NCBI GenBank assembly: GCA_902765305.1
Contig: CACWZI010000021.1
Span: 1-64,000 of the forward strand
Origin: an uncultured Eubacteriales bacterium
GTDB taxonomy: Bacteria > Bacillota > Clostridia > Christensenellales > Aristaeellaceae
DNA: 64,000 bases
Reading direction: 5' to 3'
A program made the position numbers and the translations under genes. Below, one piece after another: positions 7,940 to 16,035 of the stretch. Positions within the stretch are counted from its first letter, which is position 1. Every line of letters begins with the position of its first letter. A model generated the notes under the pieces. The model saw nothing but the letters and a program-made list of their open reading frames with translations, did not search any database and was not told the origin of the DNA.

Positions 7940-7968
7940 TTGCCGGATACGGCAAACTGTGCTATAAT
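7940..7968 (+). promoter_or_regulatory. Sigma-A promoter of mazG
   Basis: TTGCCG (7940-7945), 17-base spacer, TATAAT (7963-7968). The -35 box is the left arm of a perfect six-base inverted repeat (TTGCCG-GATA-CGGCAA, 7940-7955). Confidence 0.75.
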
Positions 7969-8026
7969 GCCCTCATTGAAGCAATGAAAACGGATATCAC
8001 CGCATATCCGAAACGGAGGGCTTGGC

Positions 8027-9418
8027 ATGGGAAAAATCACGGTCGTCGGGGCGGGATGGACGCGGGGGGAGCTGACCCTGAACGCCATCGAGGCGCTGAA
8101 GCACAGCGATGCCATCGTGCTTCACACGGACAGATGCGGCTGTGCGGATTGGTTGAGACAGAACGGCATGCCGTTCACGTCGTTGGACGCATTGTACGAG
8201 ATCTGTGACGATTTCGACATCCACGCACAGGCTGCCGCCGATGCTGTAATGGCCGCGGGCAGCGCGGGCGATTTGGCCTATGTGGTTTCAGATATAAGGG
8301 ATCGCAGCGTCTCCAGCCTGATCGAACGCATCGGGACGGCTGTGCAGGTCATACCCGGGCCGCCCAGCGAAGGCGCGCTTCTGGCGCTTGTGCGGGGCGA
8401 AGCGCGACTGGTGGCGGCGTCGGAGTGGGAGCAGTTCCATCCGTCGGCCCGGGAAAGCTGCCTGGTTCGGGAGCTGGACAGCCGGGAGTTGGCTTCGGAG
8501 GTCAAGCTGAGGCTGATGGAGGCTTATCCGGAAGAGTTGGAAGTCTGGCTGCTTCAGGGCGAATCCGAGCCCGCCAGCATGCCGCTGTTCACCCTGGATC
8601 GCGGCGATCGCTTCGATCACAGGACCTGCCTGCTGGTACCGGCGCAGAATTCGATCACAGAGCTGGAGCGCTATGACTTCGAACACCTGAACGAGATCAT
8701 GCGCAGGCTGTGCGCGCCGGACGGCTGCCCTTGGGACCGCGTGCAGACCCATGCGTCCCTGCGCACCTGCCTGTTGGAGGAAGCCTATGAGGTGATCGAC
8801 GCCATCGACGAAGGCGATGTGGACCACCTCTATGACGAGCTGGGCGACCTGCTGATGCTGGTCGCCCTTCACGCCGAGATCGCCAGGCGGCACGGCGAGT
8901 TTGACATTTCGGACGTCACCACCGCCGTCTGTCAAAAGCTGATCAGCCGGCACACGCACATCTACGGCGACGACAGCGCCGGGAATGAAGCGGAGGTATT
9001 GCGGCTCTGGAGCCGAAACAAGATGACGGAGAGAAGCCAGCAGACCCGCACTGAAGCGATGCGATCGGTAACGCGCAGCCTTCCCGCGATGCTCAGAGCG
9101 ATAAAGGTCCTCAAGCGCAGCGCGGAGCTCGGCCTTGGAGAGCCGGATATCGAAGCGGCATGCCAGCGTTGTGAAGCGCTGATCCGGCAGCCGTGGATGC
9201 AGGCGGATGCAGAGCGACATATGGGCGACATAATGATGGCTCTGGCGGAGCTGGCCCGGCTGGGAAAGGTGGACCCGGAAATTGCTTTGAACGGGGCTGT
9301 GAGCCGCTTTGTCGACCGTTTTGAATCCGTCGAGTTGGAAATCACCCGGAGCGGTCTCCCCGCCGAAGATTTGACAGAGGAAACATTGAGGAATTATTGG
9401 AATTCAGTAAAATTGTGA
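8027..9418 (+). CDS. mazG: MazG-type nucleoside triphosphate pyrophosphohydrolase with degenerate methylase-like N-domain
   Basis: Hydrolyses nucleoside triphosphates to monophosphates, a housekeeping or stress-related clean-up activity (family knowledge). The protein has the YabN layout: a tetrapyrrole-methylase-like domain (about 1-215) and a MazG domain (about 220-463). The first MazG helix pair shows CPWDRVQTHASLRTCLLEEA and LYDELGDLLM, holding the EExxE and ExxD magnesium ligands; a second MazG half with weaker motifs follows. The N-domain lacks the usual GxGxGD and VPGxP signatures (it reads VGAGWTRGELTLNA and YVVSDIRDRS), so methylase activity is doubtful. It has its own promoter. Confidence 0.9.
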   Translation: MGKITVVGAGWTRGELTLNAIEALKHSDAIVLHTDRCGCADWLRQNGMPFTSLDALYEICDDFDIHAQAAADAVMAAGSAGDLAYVVSDIRDRSVSSLIERIGTAVQVIPGPPSEGALLALVRGEARLVAASEWEQFHPSARESCLVRELDSRELASEVKLRLMEAYPEELEVWLLQGESEPASMPLFTLDRGDRFDHRTCLLVPAQNSITELERYDFEHLNEIMRRLCAPDGCPWDRVQTHASLRTCLLEEAYEVIDAIDEGDVDHLYDELGDLLMLVALHAEIARRHGEFDISDVTTAVCQKLISRHTHIYGDDSAGNEAEVLRLWSRNKMTERSQQTRTEAMRSVTRSLPAMLRAIKVLKRSAELGLGEPDIEAACQRCEALIRQPWMQADAERHMGDIMMALAELARLGKVDPEIALNGAVSRFVDRFESVELEITRSGLPAEDLTEETLRNYWNSVKL

Positions 9419-9473
9419 TGGAGTGGCCGGAATTGGCAGGAAACATGGGCGGATGACGCGAATATGTTCCATA

Positions 9474-9507
9474 TTGTGCTCAATGATCTGTATTTGTTGT
9501 GCTCAAT
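9474..9507 (+). repeat. Direct repeat upstream of hup
   Basis: The 11-mer TTGTGCTCAAT occurs at 9474-9484 and again at 9497-9507, 23 bases apart (about two helical turns). A possible -10 box TATCAT is at 9513-9518. The spacing suggests a regulator or promoter duplication, which is inference. Confidence 0.45.
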
Positions 9508-9537
9508 TTGCTTATCATATCTGGAGGTGTATTTTTT

Positions 9538-9807
9538 ATGAACAAAGCGACTCTGATTGCCCGTATGGCAGAGAAATCCGAACTGAGCAAGAAGCAGGCC
9601 GAGGCCGCGCTGAATGTTTTTACCGACACCATTACCGAAGCGCTCAAGGCGGGCGACAAGGTTCAGCTGATGGGCTTCGGCACCTTTGAGATCAAGGAGC
9701 GCGCTGCCCGTACCGGCCGCAAGCCCTCCACCGGCGAGACCATCGAGATTCCCGCCAAGAAGTCTCCCACTTTCAAAGCGGGCAAGGGCTTCAAGGATCA
9801 GTTCTGA
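9538..9807 (+). CDS. hup: DNA-binding protein HU
   Basis: Nucleoid-associated histone-like protein of 89 residues that bends and compacts DNA as a dimer. Start MNKATLIARMAEKSELSKKQ and the core signature VQLMGFGTFEIKERAARTGR with the DNA-binding arm residues RKPSTGETIEIPAKKSPTF are all present, ending in the standard KGFKD. The ATG at 9538 is preceded by GGAGGTG; open frame further upstream is untranslated leader. Family length is about 90, a full match. Confidence 0.97.
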   Translation: MNKATLIARMAEKSELSKKQAEAALNVFTDTITEALKAGDKVQLMGFGTFEIKERAARTGRKPSTGETIEIPAKKSPTFKAGKGFKDQF

Positions 9808-9879
9808 GGCAACGGGTCAACGCAGGGCGCTTCCGCAAGGGGGTGCCCTGTTGTGTTGGACTTTGAGAGGAGAGGAAAC

Positions 9880-10179
9880 ATGAGCAGGAAGGCCATGGAA
9901 GCCAAGAAGCCGGTGGAACGCACGGCGCCGACTTCCATAAGACTTGACAAGTTTTTAAAGATATCCAGGATCATAAAGCGCAGGAGCGTCGCAAACGACG
10001 CGTGTTCTACCGGCCATGTCACCGTAAACGGCAAGGAGGGCAAGCCCGGCACGGATGTGAAAGTCGGCGACATTCTGGGCATTCGCTTCGGCGACAAGTA
10101 CAGCGAATACGAGATCCTCTCCATCGCAGAACACGCAGCCAAACAGGACGCGGCCTCCATGTACCGCGCAAAGGCATGA
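9880..10179 (+). CDS. rqcP: RNA-binding S4 domain protein RqcP (YabO family)
   Basis: Small S4-domain RNA-binding protein of 99 residues. In Bacillus, RqcP works with RqcH on stalled 50S ribosome-peptidyl-tRNA complexes in ribosome quality control. The S4 core reads SIRLDKFLKISRIIKRRSVA, followed by GHVTVNGKEGKPGTDVKVGD. ATG 9880 follows AGGAGAGG. The stop overlaps the ATG of the next gene by the ATGA pattern, so translational coupling with ispDF is likely. The mazG-rqcP neighbourhood matches Bacillus. Confidence 0.9.
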   Translation: MSRKAMEAKKPVERTAPTSIRLDKFLKISRIIKRRSVANDACSTGHVTVNGKEGKPGTDVKVGDILGIRFGDKYSEYEILSIAEHAAKQDAASMYRAKA

Positions 10180-11342
10180 GCTGCTGGGCGGTGATCGTGG
10201 CGGCGGGGCGGGGCTTACGCGCGGGCCTGGGCGTCAACAAGGTGTTTTATACGGCAGGCGGGCGCACGGTGTTAGGCCGTTGCCTGGACGCGATACAGCG
10301 CTCCGGATGCTTTGACGGCGCCGTGGTGGTCCTCTCCAAGGAGGATAATGCCCGGTTTGCCGAGCTGCAGCGCACTGAAGGGCCCTTCGACGTCGTCAAA
10401 GGCACAGCGCCTGGCGGCGAAACCCGCCGGGATTCCGTATGCAACGGGCTGCTGGCCCTGCCGGAGGACACCGAGGTCGTCGCGATACACGATGCCGCGC
10501 GGCCCTTCGTCAGCAAGAATATCATCGACGCCACCCTGGATTCAGCGCGCGCCCATGGCAGCGGCGTCATATCGACGCCTGTGGTGGACACCGTCAAGCA
10601 GATCGGCGCCGATGGCCGCGTGATCTCGCTGGATCGGAGCGCCCTGCGCGCCGTTCAGACGCCGCAGAGCTTTGATTACAGGCGCATACTGAAGGCCCAT
10701 ATGCAGGCCAGGGAGGATCGGCTGGACGTGACGGACGACGCCATGCTGTTCGAGCACTACTACGGTGACGTCAGGCTGGTGACGACCGACGACGCGGGGG
10801 AGAATGTCAAATTGACGACGAGACAGGATTTTGAGATGCTGGAGAAGACGCGCATGCCGGATTTTCGCGTCGGCCAGGGTTACGACGCCCATCGGCTGGC
10901 GCAGGGCCGCAGGCTGGTGCTGTGCGGGGTGCAGATCGAGCACGACCGGGGCCTGGACGGCCATTCTGACGCTGACGTGGCCGTGCACGCGCTGATGGAC
11001 GCGCTTCTGGGCGCGCTGGGCCTCGGGGACATCGGAAGGCACTTTCCGGACAGTGATCCCCGATACAAGGGCGCCGATTCCATGAAGCTGCTGGATACGG
11101 TGATGGCGATGGTCACAGAGCGCGGCTATCGCGTGGGCAACGCCGATGTCACCATCGTAGCGCAGAGGCCGAAGCTGGCCGGATACATGGCACAGATGCG
11201 CACGAATATCGCCGGTGGATTGGGCGTTGATGAGGATCGGGTGAACGTCAAGGCCACCACCACGGAGCGCATGGGCTTCGAAGGCGAGGAACTGGGCATC
11301 TCGGCCCAGGCGACGGTGCTGATATACCAAATGACATTATGA
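10176..11342 (+). CDS. ispDF: Bifunctional IspD-IspF isoprenoid biosynthesis enzyme
   Basis: Catalyses two non-consecutive steps of the methylerythritol phosphate pathway: CTP-dependent formation of CDP-methylerythritol (IspD) and cyclisation to MEcPP (IspF). Residues 1-225 are IspD: VIVAAGRGLRAGLGVNKVF nucleotide loop, GGETRRDSV, IHDAARPFV and TPQSF. Residues from 227 are IspF: GQGYDAHRL metal-binding Asp/His, GHSDADVAVHALMDALLGAL, DIGRHFPDSD and TTTERMGFEGEELGI. The 388-residue length fits a fused enzyme; the fusion is known from other bacteria. The ATG overlaps the rqcP stop. A terminator follows immediately. Confidence 0.96.
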   Translation: MSCWAVIVAAGRGLRAGLGVNKVFYTAGGRTVLGRCLDAIQRSGCFDGAVVVLSKEDNARFAELQRTEGPFDVVKGTAPGGETRRDSVCNGLLALPEDTEVVAIHDAARPFVSKNIIDATLDSARAHGSGVISTPVVDTVKQIGADGRVISLDRSALRAVQTPQSFDYRRILKAHMQAREDRLDVTDDAMLFEHYYGDVRLVTTDDAGENVKLTTRQDFEMLEKTRMPDFRVGQGYDAHRLAQGRRLVLCGVQIEHDRGLDGHSDADVAVHALMDALLGALGLGDIGRHFPDSDPRYKGADSMKLLDTVMAMVTERGYRVGNADVTIVAQRPKLAGYMAQMRTNIAGGLGVDEDRVNVKATTTERMGFEGEELGISAQATVLIYQMTL

Positions 11343-11366
11343 AAAGCGCTTTCGGGCGCTTTTTTC
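11342..11366 (+). terminator. Intrinsic terminator after ispDF
   Basis: AAAAGCGC at 11342-11349, a short TTTCGG-like loop, then GCGC followed by six T bases. It separates ispDF from the ctsR promoter. Confidence 0.75.
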
Positions 11367-11387
11367 CATGGAAACAGGTTTTTCCTC

Positions 11388-11416
11388 TTGCATTCTTGGC
11401 TGAGTTGGTATATAAT
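11388..11416 (+). promoter_or_regulatory. Sigma-A promoter of the ctsR-mcsA-mcsB-clpC operon
   Basis: TTGCAT (11388-11393), 17-base spacer, perfect TATAAT (11411-11416). The CtsR box begins at the next base. Confidence 0.88.
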
Positions 11417-11433
11417 AGTCAAAGATGGTCAAT
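11417..11433 (+). promoter_or_regulatory. CtsR operator
   Basis: AGTCAAAGATGGTCAAT matches the tandem heptad of CtsR boxes (RGTCAAA-NAN-RGTCAAA) with one difference at the end. It directly follows the -10 box, where bound CtsR would block transcription of its own operon. Confidence 0.88.
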
Positions 11434-11446
11434 GGAGGATAACGTT

Positions 11447-11929
11447 ATGGCACAACTCAGTGATAATATTGAGCAGTTCATCAAGGAACTGATGCGCGAG
11501 GACGCACATATTGAATTGCGGCGCAACGAACTGGCCCATCACTTCGGCTGCGCGCCTTCGCAGATCAACTATGTGCTGGCCACCCGCTTTTCCGTGGATC
11601 ACGGCTATATCATAGAATCCCGGCGGGGGGGCGGCGGCTATGTGCGCATCGTGCGAATGACGACCCGGGACGAGCCGAATTTTCTCGATACGCTGCTCAA
11701 CCGGGTCGGGAACTCCGTAAACGAGGAGACGGCCAACGCGATTATTACCAACCTGAACGAGCGAAAGATGATCACCGACCGAGAGGCGGCGCTGATGCGC
11801 TCGGCCGTCTCCCGAAACGCCCTGGCGCTGCCCATCAGCGCGAAGGATGTACTGCGGGCGGCGGTATTTAAAAACATGCTGATACAGGCATTCAAGAATC
11901 TCGAGGAGGATGAGCGCGATGATGTGTGA
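11447..11929 (+). CDS. ctsR: Class III heat-shock repressor CtsR
   Basis: Dimeric winged-helix repressor of clp genes that lets go of DNA when heated and is degraded after McsB/ClpCP action (family knowledge). The 160-residue protein shows the N-terminal helix-turn-helix (NELAHHFGCAPSQINYVLAT), the characteristic wing with RRGGGGYVRI, whose glycines sense heat, and the C-terminal four-helix domain. ATG 11447 follows GGAGGATAACGTT. First gene of the operon behind a matching CtsR box, so it is almost certainly autoregulated. Its end overlaps the start of mcsA. Confidence 0.96.
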   Translation: MAQLSDNIEQFIKELMREDAHIELRRNELAHHFGCAPSQINYVLATRFSVDHGYIIESRRGGGGYVRIVRMTTRDEPNFLDTLLNRVGNSVNEETANAIITNLNERKMITDREAALMRSAVSRNALALPISAKDVLRAAVFKNMLIQAFKNLEEDERDDV

Positions 11930-12509
11930 GGATTGCGGCATCAGACCCGCTAAATTTCATCTGATGACGATTATCAACGGGGACCGCGTCGAGCGCAACC
12001 TGTGCCCGACCTGCATGGCCAAACACCAGAAGCAGATACCCGGCATCGATTTTTCCAATCTAGCGGGCATACTGAACAGCATACTGGAAAACAGGAGCAC
12101 CCGGGAAAGCGAACGCGAGGACACCGAATACGACGCCCTTGTCTGTGAACAGTGCGGGATGACCTATGCCGAATTCCAGAAGTGCGGCATGCTGGGGTGC
12201 GCGAACTGCTATCAGGCGTTCAAGACGCCGCTGAATGCGCTATTACAGCGGGTTCACGGCAACACCCAACATGCGGGGCGCGTGCCGGGAGGCGTGCACA
12301 GCGGCACCTCGATCCGAATGAACATCGATCGCCTGAAGGAAAAGCTGCAAAAGGCCGTCGCGGATGAGGAATACGAGCAGGCGGCCAAGCTGCGGGACAC
12401 CATTCGGGCCCTGACCATTCAGCTTGAGCGCAAGGAATCGGATATCAAGGTCAAACCCCACGAACGGCTTGAGACCAACGGGGAAGAGGGGGCGAAAGAA
12501 AATGTATGA
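11919..12509 (+). CDS. mcsA: McsA, zinc-binding activator of the arginine kinase McsB
   Basis: Cofactor that stimulates McsB arginine kinase and helps relieve CtsR repression. Four cysteine pairs are visible: CEDCG and CPTC near the N-terminus, then CEQCG and CANC, which build zinc-binding units. The C-terminal part has a UVR motif (LQKAVADEEYEQAAKLRD), as in UvrB/UvrC and ClpC. Length 196 residues. The ATG at 11919 stands eight bases after GAGGAGGA, which lies inside the end of ctsR. The stop overlaps the mcsB start. Confidence 0.93.
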   Translation: MMCEDCGIRPAKFHLMTIINGDRVERNLCPTCMAKHQKQIPGIDFSNLAGILNSILENRSTRESEREDTEYDALVCEQCGMTYAEFQKCGMLGCANCYQAFKTPLNALLQRVHGNTQHAGRVPGGVHSGTSIRMNIDRLKEKLQKAVADEEYEQAAKLRDTIRALTIQLERKESDIKVKPHERLETNGEEGAKENV

Positions 12510-13527
12510 ATATGTGCTCGCGCCCGAGCAGGACGTGGTCATCTCCAGCCGCGTGCGGCTGTCGAGGAACTACGAGGATCTGCCCTTTTCGCCGAAGCTG
12601 ACGCCGGAATACTCTGAGGAGGTCATCGAGCGCACGGTGGACGCCGTGTTCAAGACGGAAAACGGCTCTGCCTTCACGCTGCTTCGCATGAGCGAGCTGG
12701 AGGAGGACGCCCGTTCCCGCCTCGTGGAGCATCACCTGATCAGCTATGACCTGTTGAAATTCGTCAACCGCTCCGCGGCGATGGTCTCCTCGGCAGGCAC
12801 CGTCACGGTCATGCTGAACGAGGAGGACCACGTACGCTTCCAGGGCTTGCTGCCGGGTTTGCAGCTGGAGCGCTCTGCCGAGATGGCGCTGAAGCTGGAT
12901 GAGGCGCTGGAGGCGCGGTATCCCTTCGCCTTCGACCATCAGTGGGGCTTTTTGACGGCATGTCCGGCCAATACCGGCACGGGCATGCGCGCCAGCGTGA
13001 TACTGCACCTGCCGGCACTGTCCGCCAACGGGCAGATGGGCGCCGTGATGCAGACCATCGCCAAGCTGGGCCTGACCATACGCGGCCTCTACGGCGAGGG
13101 CAGCGAGGCGCAGGGGCACCTGTATCAGATGTCCAACCAGGCCACCCTGGGCCGCAGCGAGGAGGACGTGATTCGCGCCCTGTCCGCGGCCACGGGCCAA
13201 ATCGTGGAGCACGAGCGTGGCATGCGCGAGAGCGCCGAGAAAAAAGACATGCTTCAGCTGCAGGATAGGCTCATGCGTTCCTGGGGAGAATTGATGTATG
13301 CGCGCCTGATGACCGCAAAGGAGTTTATGACCCGCTATTCCGACATTCGCTACGCGGCCAGCATGGGCTATCTGCACGCGCCGCTGCCCGGATTGGACAA
13401 GCTGATGATGGACGTACAGCCCGGTTCCCTTGGTGTGCGGGCAGGCAAGCTGATCAGCCCCAGGGAATCCGAGATATTGAGGGCCAAGATACTGCGCGAG
13501 GAGCTGCAAAGCCTGGTTGCGGAGTAG
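12502..13527 (+). CDS. mcsB: Protein arginine kinase McsB
   Basis: Phosphorylates arginines on damaged or regulated proteins, marking them for ClpCP degradation. The 341-residue protein has the phosphagen-kinase-like fold: VISSRVRLSRNYEDLPF at the N-terminus, then CPANTGTGMRASV and RGLYGEGSEAQGHLYQMSNQ, which form the ATP and guanidino pocket. There is no N-terminal phosphagen kinase helical domain, as expected for McsB. ATG 12502 lies within the end of mcsA (8-base overlap). Completes the classical ctsR-mcsA-mcsB-clpC order. Confidence 0.96.
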   Translation: MYEYVLAPEQDVVISSRVRLSRNYEDLPFSPKLTPEYSEEVIERTVDAVFKTENGSAFTLLRMSELEEDARSRLVEHHLISYDLLKFVNRSAAMVSSAGTVTVMLNEEDHVRFQGLLPGLQLERSAEMALKLDEALEARYPFAFDHQWGFLTACPANTGTGMRASVILHLPALSANGQMGAVMQTIAKLGLTIRGLYGEGSEAQGHLYQMSNQATLGRSEEDVIRALSAATGQIVEHERGMRESAEKKDMLQLQDRLMRSWGELMYARLMTAKEFMTRYSDIRYAASMGYLHAPLPGLDKLMMDVQPGSLGVRAGKLISPRESEILRAKILREELQSLVAE

Positions 13528-13563
13528 CTGAAATATAAATCAACCGAGTATTGGAGGAAATAA

Positions 13564-16035
13564 ATGGCATATTACGCGAAATTCACCGAGCGGGGACAGC
13601 GCGCGCTGCTGGCTGCCCAGAGGGAGGCGGCTGAGCTGGGGCGCACCTATGTGGGCACCGAGCATCTGCTTCTGGGTGTGCTGACCGAGCCCGGCGGGGC
13701 GACGGCCGTGCTGAAGGGCATCACCCTGGAGGCGGTGCGCGAGGAGGTCCTGCAGATCCTAGGCCGTGGCGGGGAGAGCGTCGAGGGCAAGCAGATGGTC
13801 TATACCCCCCGAACCAAGAAGGTGCTGGAGCAGAGCGTCCGGGAAGCGCGGGAACTGAAACAGAACTACGTCAGCACAGAGCATATCCTGCTGGCGCTGA
13901 TGCGCGAGCGCGAGGGCGTGGCGGCCCACGTGCTGATCAAGCTGGGGCTGGACCTGTCCAAGGCGCGGGAGGAGCTTCTGCGCATACTGACCGGCGCCGA
14001 GGACGAAGCCGGCGGGAGCAACGCAGCCCAGGCTTCGGACACGCCTGTCCTCAACCAATATTCCCGGGATCTGACCGCCCTGGCCCGCAGCGGCGAGCTG
14101 GACCCCGTGGTGGGGCGCGCCAACGAGATCGAACGCATTGTACAGATACTGTCCCGGCGTCGCAAGAACAATCCCGTCCTGATCGGCGAGCCGGGCGTGG
14201 GAAAGTCCGCCATCGTGGAGGGGCTGGCCCAGCTGATCGTCGAGGACATGGCGGCAGAGATCCTACGGGGCAAGCGCGTCGTTTCGCTGGATTTGGCCAG
14301 CATGCTGGCCGGAGCCAAGTACCGCGGCGAGTTTGAGGAGCGCCTGAAGAAGGTCATGGGCGAGATCAAGGCCTCCGGCAACGTCATACTGTTCATCGAC
14401 GAGCTGCACACCATCATCGGCGCAGGCGCGTCGGAAGGCGCGATCGACGCCGCGAACATCCTCAAGCCCGCCCTGGCCAGGGGCGAGATACAGTGCATCG
14501 GCGCGACGACGCTGAACGAGTATCACAAGCACATCGAAAAGGACGCCGCCCTGGAGCGCCGCTTCCAGCCGGTCAAGGTCCCCGAGCCCTCCAGGGAGGA
14601 ATCGATCGCGATCCTCAAGGGCCTGCGGGACCGCTACGAGGCCCATCACCGGGTGCGCATCACCGACGAGGCCATCACGGCGGCAGTGTACCTGTCGGAC
14701 CGCTATATCTCCGACCGCTGCCTGCCGGACAAGGCCATCGACCTGATCGACGAGGCCGCTTCGCGGGTGCGCATCAAGGCCTTCACCGCGCCGCCGGACA
14801 TGAAGCTGCAGCAGGAGCGCCTGGACGCGCTGAACAAGGAGACCGAGGAGGCCGTGGCCCACGAGGACTTCGAAAAGGCCGCCCATCTGCGCGACAGCAA
14901 GAAGGCGCTGCAGAACGAGATGGCCCGGCGCCGCAGCGAATGGGAACACAGGCGCAACAGCCGGGTGGAGACCGTAGGCGAGGAAGAGGTGGCCCAGATC
15001 GTCTGCGCCTGGACGGGCATACCGGTGGCAAAGATCACCGAGGACGAATCCCGCAGGCTGGTCAACCTGGAAGCGGTGCTGCACGAGCGGGTCATCGGCC
15101 AGGAGGAGGCCGTCGCCTCCGTCGCCCGGGCCATACGCCGCGCGCGCGCCGGGCTCAAGGACCCAAAGCGGCCCATCGGCTCCTTTATCTTCCTGGGGCC
15201 CACCGGCGTGGGCAAGACCGAGCTGTGCAAGGCCCTGGCGGAGGCGCTGTTCGGCGACGAGGACAGCATGATCCGCATCGACATGTCGGAGTATATGGAG
15301 AAGCATTCCGTGTCCCGCATGATCGGCTCGCCCCCCGGCTACGTGGGGCACGAGGAGGGCGGACAGCTGACCGAGAAGGTCCGGCGCAAGCCCTACGCTG
15401 TGATCCTGCTGGATGAGGTCGAGAAGGCCCACCCGGACGTGTTCAACATCCTGCTGCAGATCCTGGAGGACGGCCGGCTGACCGACGGCCAGGGCCGGGT
15501 GGTGGATTTCAAGAACACCGTCATCGTCATGACCAGCAACGCCGGGGCCCACGCGCTGAAAAAGCAGCGGAGCCTGGGCTTTGGCGGCTCCGTCGACAGC
15601 GCCCGCACCTACGAGACCATGAAGGAAAACATCATGGGCGAGGTGAAGAACATCTTCAGGCCTGAATTCCTGAACCGCGTGGACGAGATCATCGTGTTCC
15701 ACGCCCTGGAGCAGCACGAGATCGACGAAATCGCGCGGCTGCTGCTCAGGCAGGTCTGCGCCAGGCTGGCCGAGCACGGCATCGAGCTGGACGTGGACGA
15801 ATCCGCCCTTGGCGTGATCGGCAGCGCCGGTTACGACATGCAGTATGGCGCGCGTCCGCTGCGCCGCGCGATACAGCGCATGGTGGAGGACGCGCTCAGC
15901 GAGGAGATCCTGCTGGGCAGGATCCGCCTGGGCGACCGCGTGCGCGTGGTGGCCGAGGGCGATCACCTGGCATTCATACCCATCGAAAAAGAGGAGATGG
16001 AGCTGCTCGTCGCTGGTCAGCCAAACAGCGACTGA
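13564..16035 (+). CDS. clpC: ATP-dependent Clp protease ATP-binding subunit ClpC
   Basis: Hexameric AAA+ unfoldase that feeds substrates, including pArg-tagged proteins, to ClpP. Of 823 residues, about 1-145 are the double Clp-N repeat; D1 has Walker A GEPGVGKS and Walker B VILFIDELHT; a middle coiled-coil with a UVR-like segment (HEDFEKAAHLRDSKKA) follows; D2 has GPTGVGKTELCKALAEALFG and VILLDEVEKAHPDV. A GGAGG site precedes the ATG. Regulated with the operon by CtsR. The last 19 bases overlap the 3-prime end of the convergent penicillin-binding protein gene. Confidence 0.97.
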   Translation: MAYYAKFTERGQRALLAAQREAAELGRTYVGTEHLLLGVLTEPGGATAVLKGITLEAVREEVLQILGRGGESVEGKQMVYTPRTKKVLEQSVREARELKQNYVSTEHILLALMREREGVAAHVLIKLGLDLSKAREELLRILTGAEDEAGGSNAAQASDTPVLNQYSRDLTALARSGELDPVVGRANEIERIVQILSRRRKNNPVLIGEPGVGKSAIVEGLAQLIVEDMAAEILRGKRVVSLDLASMLAGAKYRGEFEERLKKVMGEIKASGNVILFIDELHTIIGAGASEGAIDAANILKPALARGEIQCIGATTLNEYHKHIEKDAALERRFQPVKVPEPSREESIAILKGLRDRYEAHHRVRITDEAITAAVYLSDRYISDRCLPDKAIDLIDEAASRVRIKAFTAPPDMKLQQERLDALNKETEEAVAHEDFEKAAHLRDSKKALQNEMARRRSEWEHRRNSRVETVGEEEVAQIVCAWTGIPVAKITEDESRRLVNLEAVLHERVIGQEEAVASVARAIRRARAGLKDPKRPIGSFIFLGPTGVGKTELCKALAEALFGDEDSMIRIDMSEYMEKHSVSRMIGSPPGYVGHEEGGQLTEKVRRKPYAVILLDEVEKAHPDVFNILLQILEDGRLTDGQGRVVDFKNTVIVMTSNAGAHALKKQRSLGFGGSVDSARTYETMKENIMGEVKNIFRPEFLNRVDEIIVFHALEQHEIDEIARLLLRQVCARLAEHGIELDVDESALGVIGSAGYDMQYGARPLRRAIQRMVEDALSEEILLGRIRLGDRVRVVAEGDHLAFIPIEKEEMELLVAGQPNSD

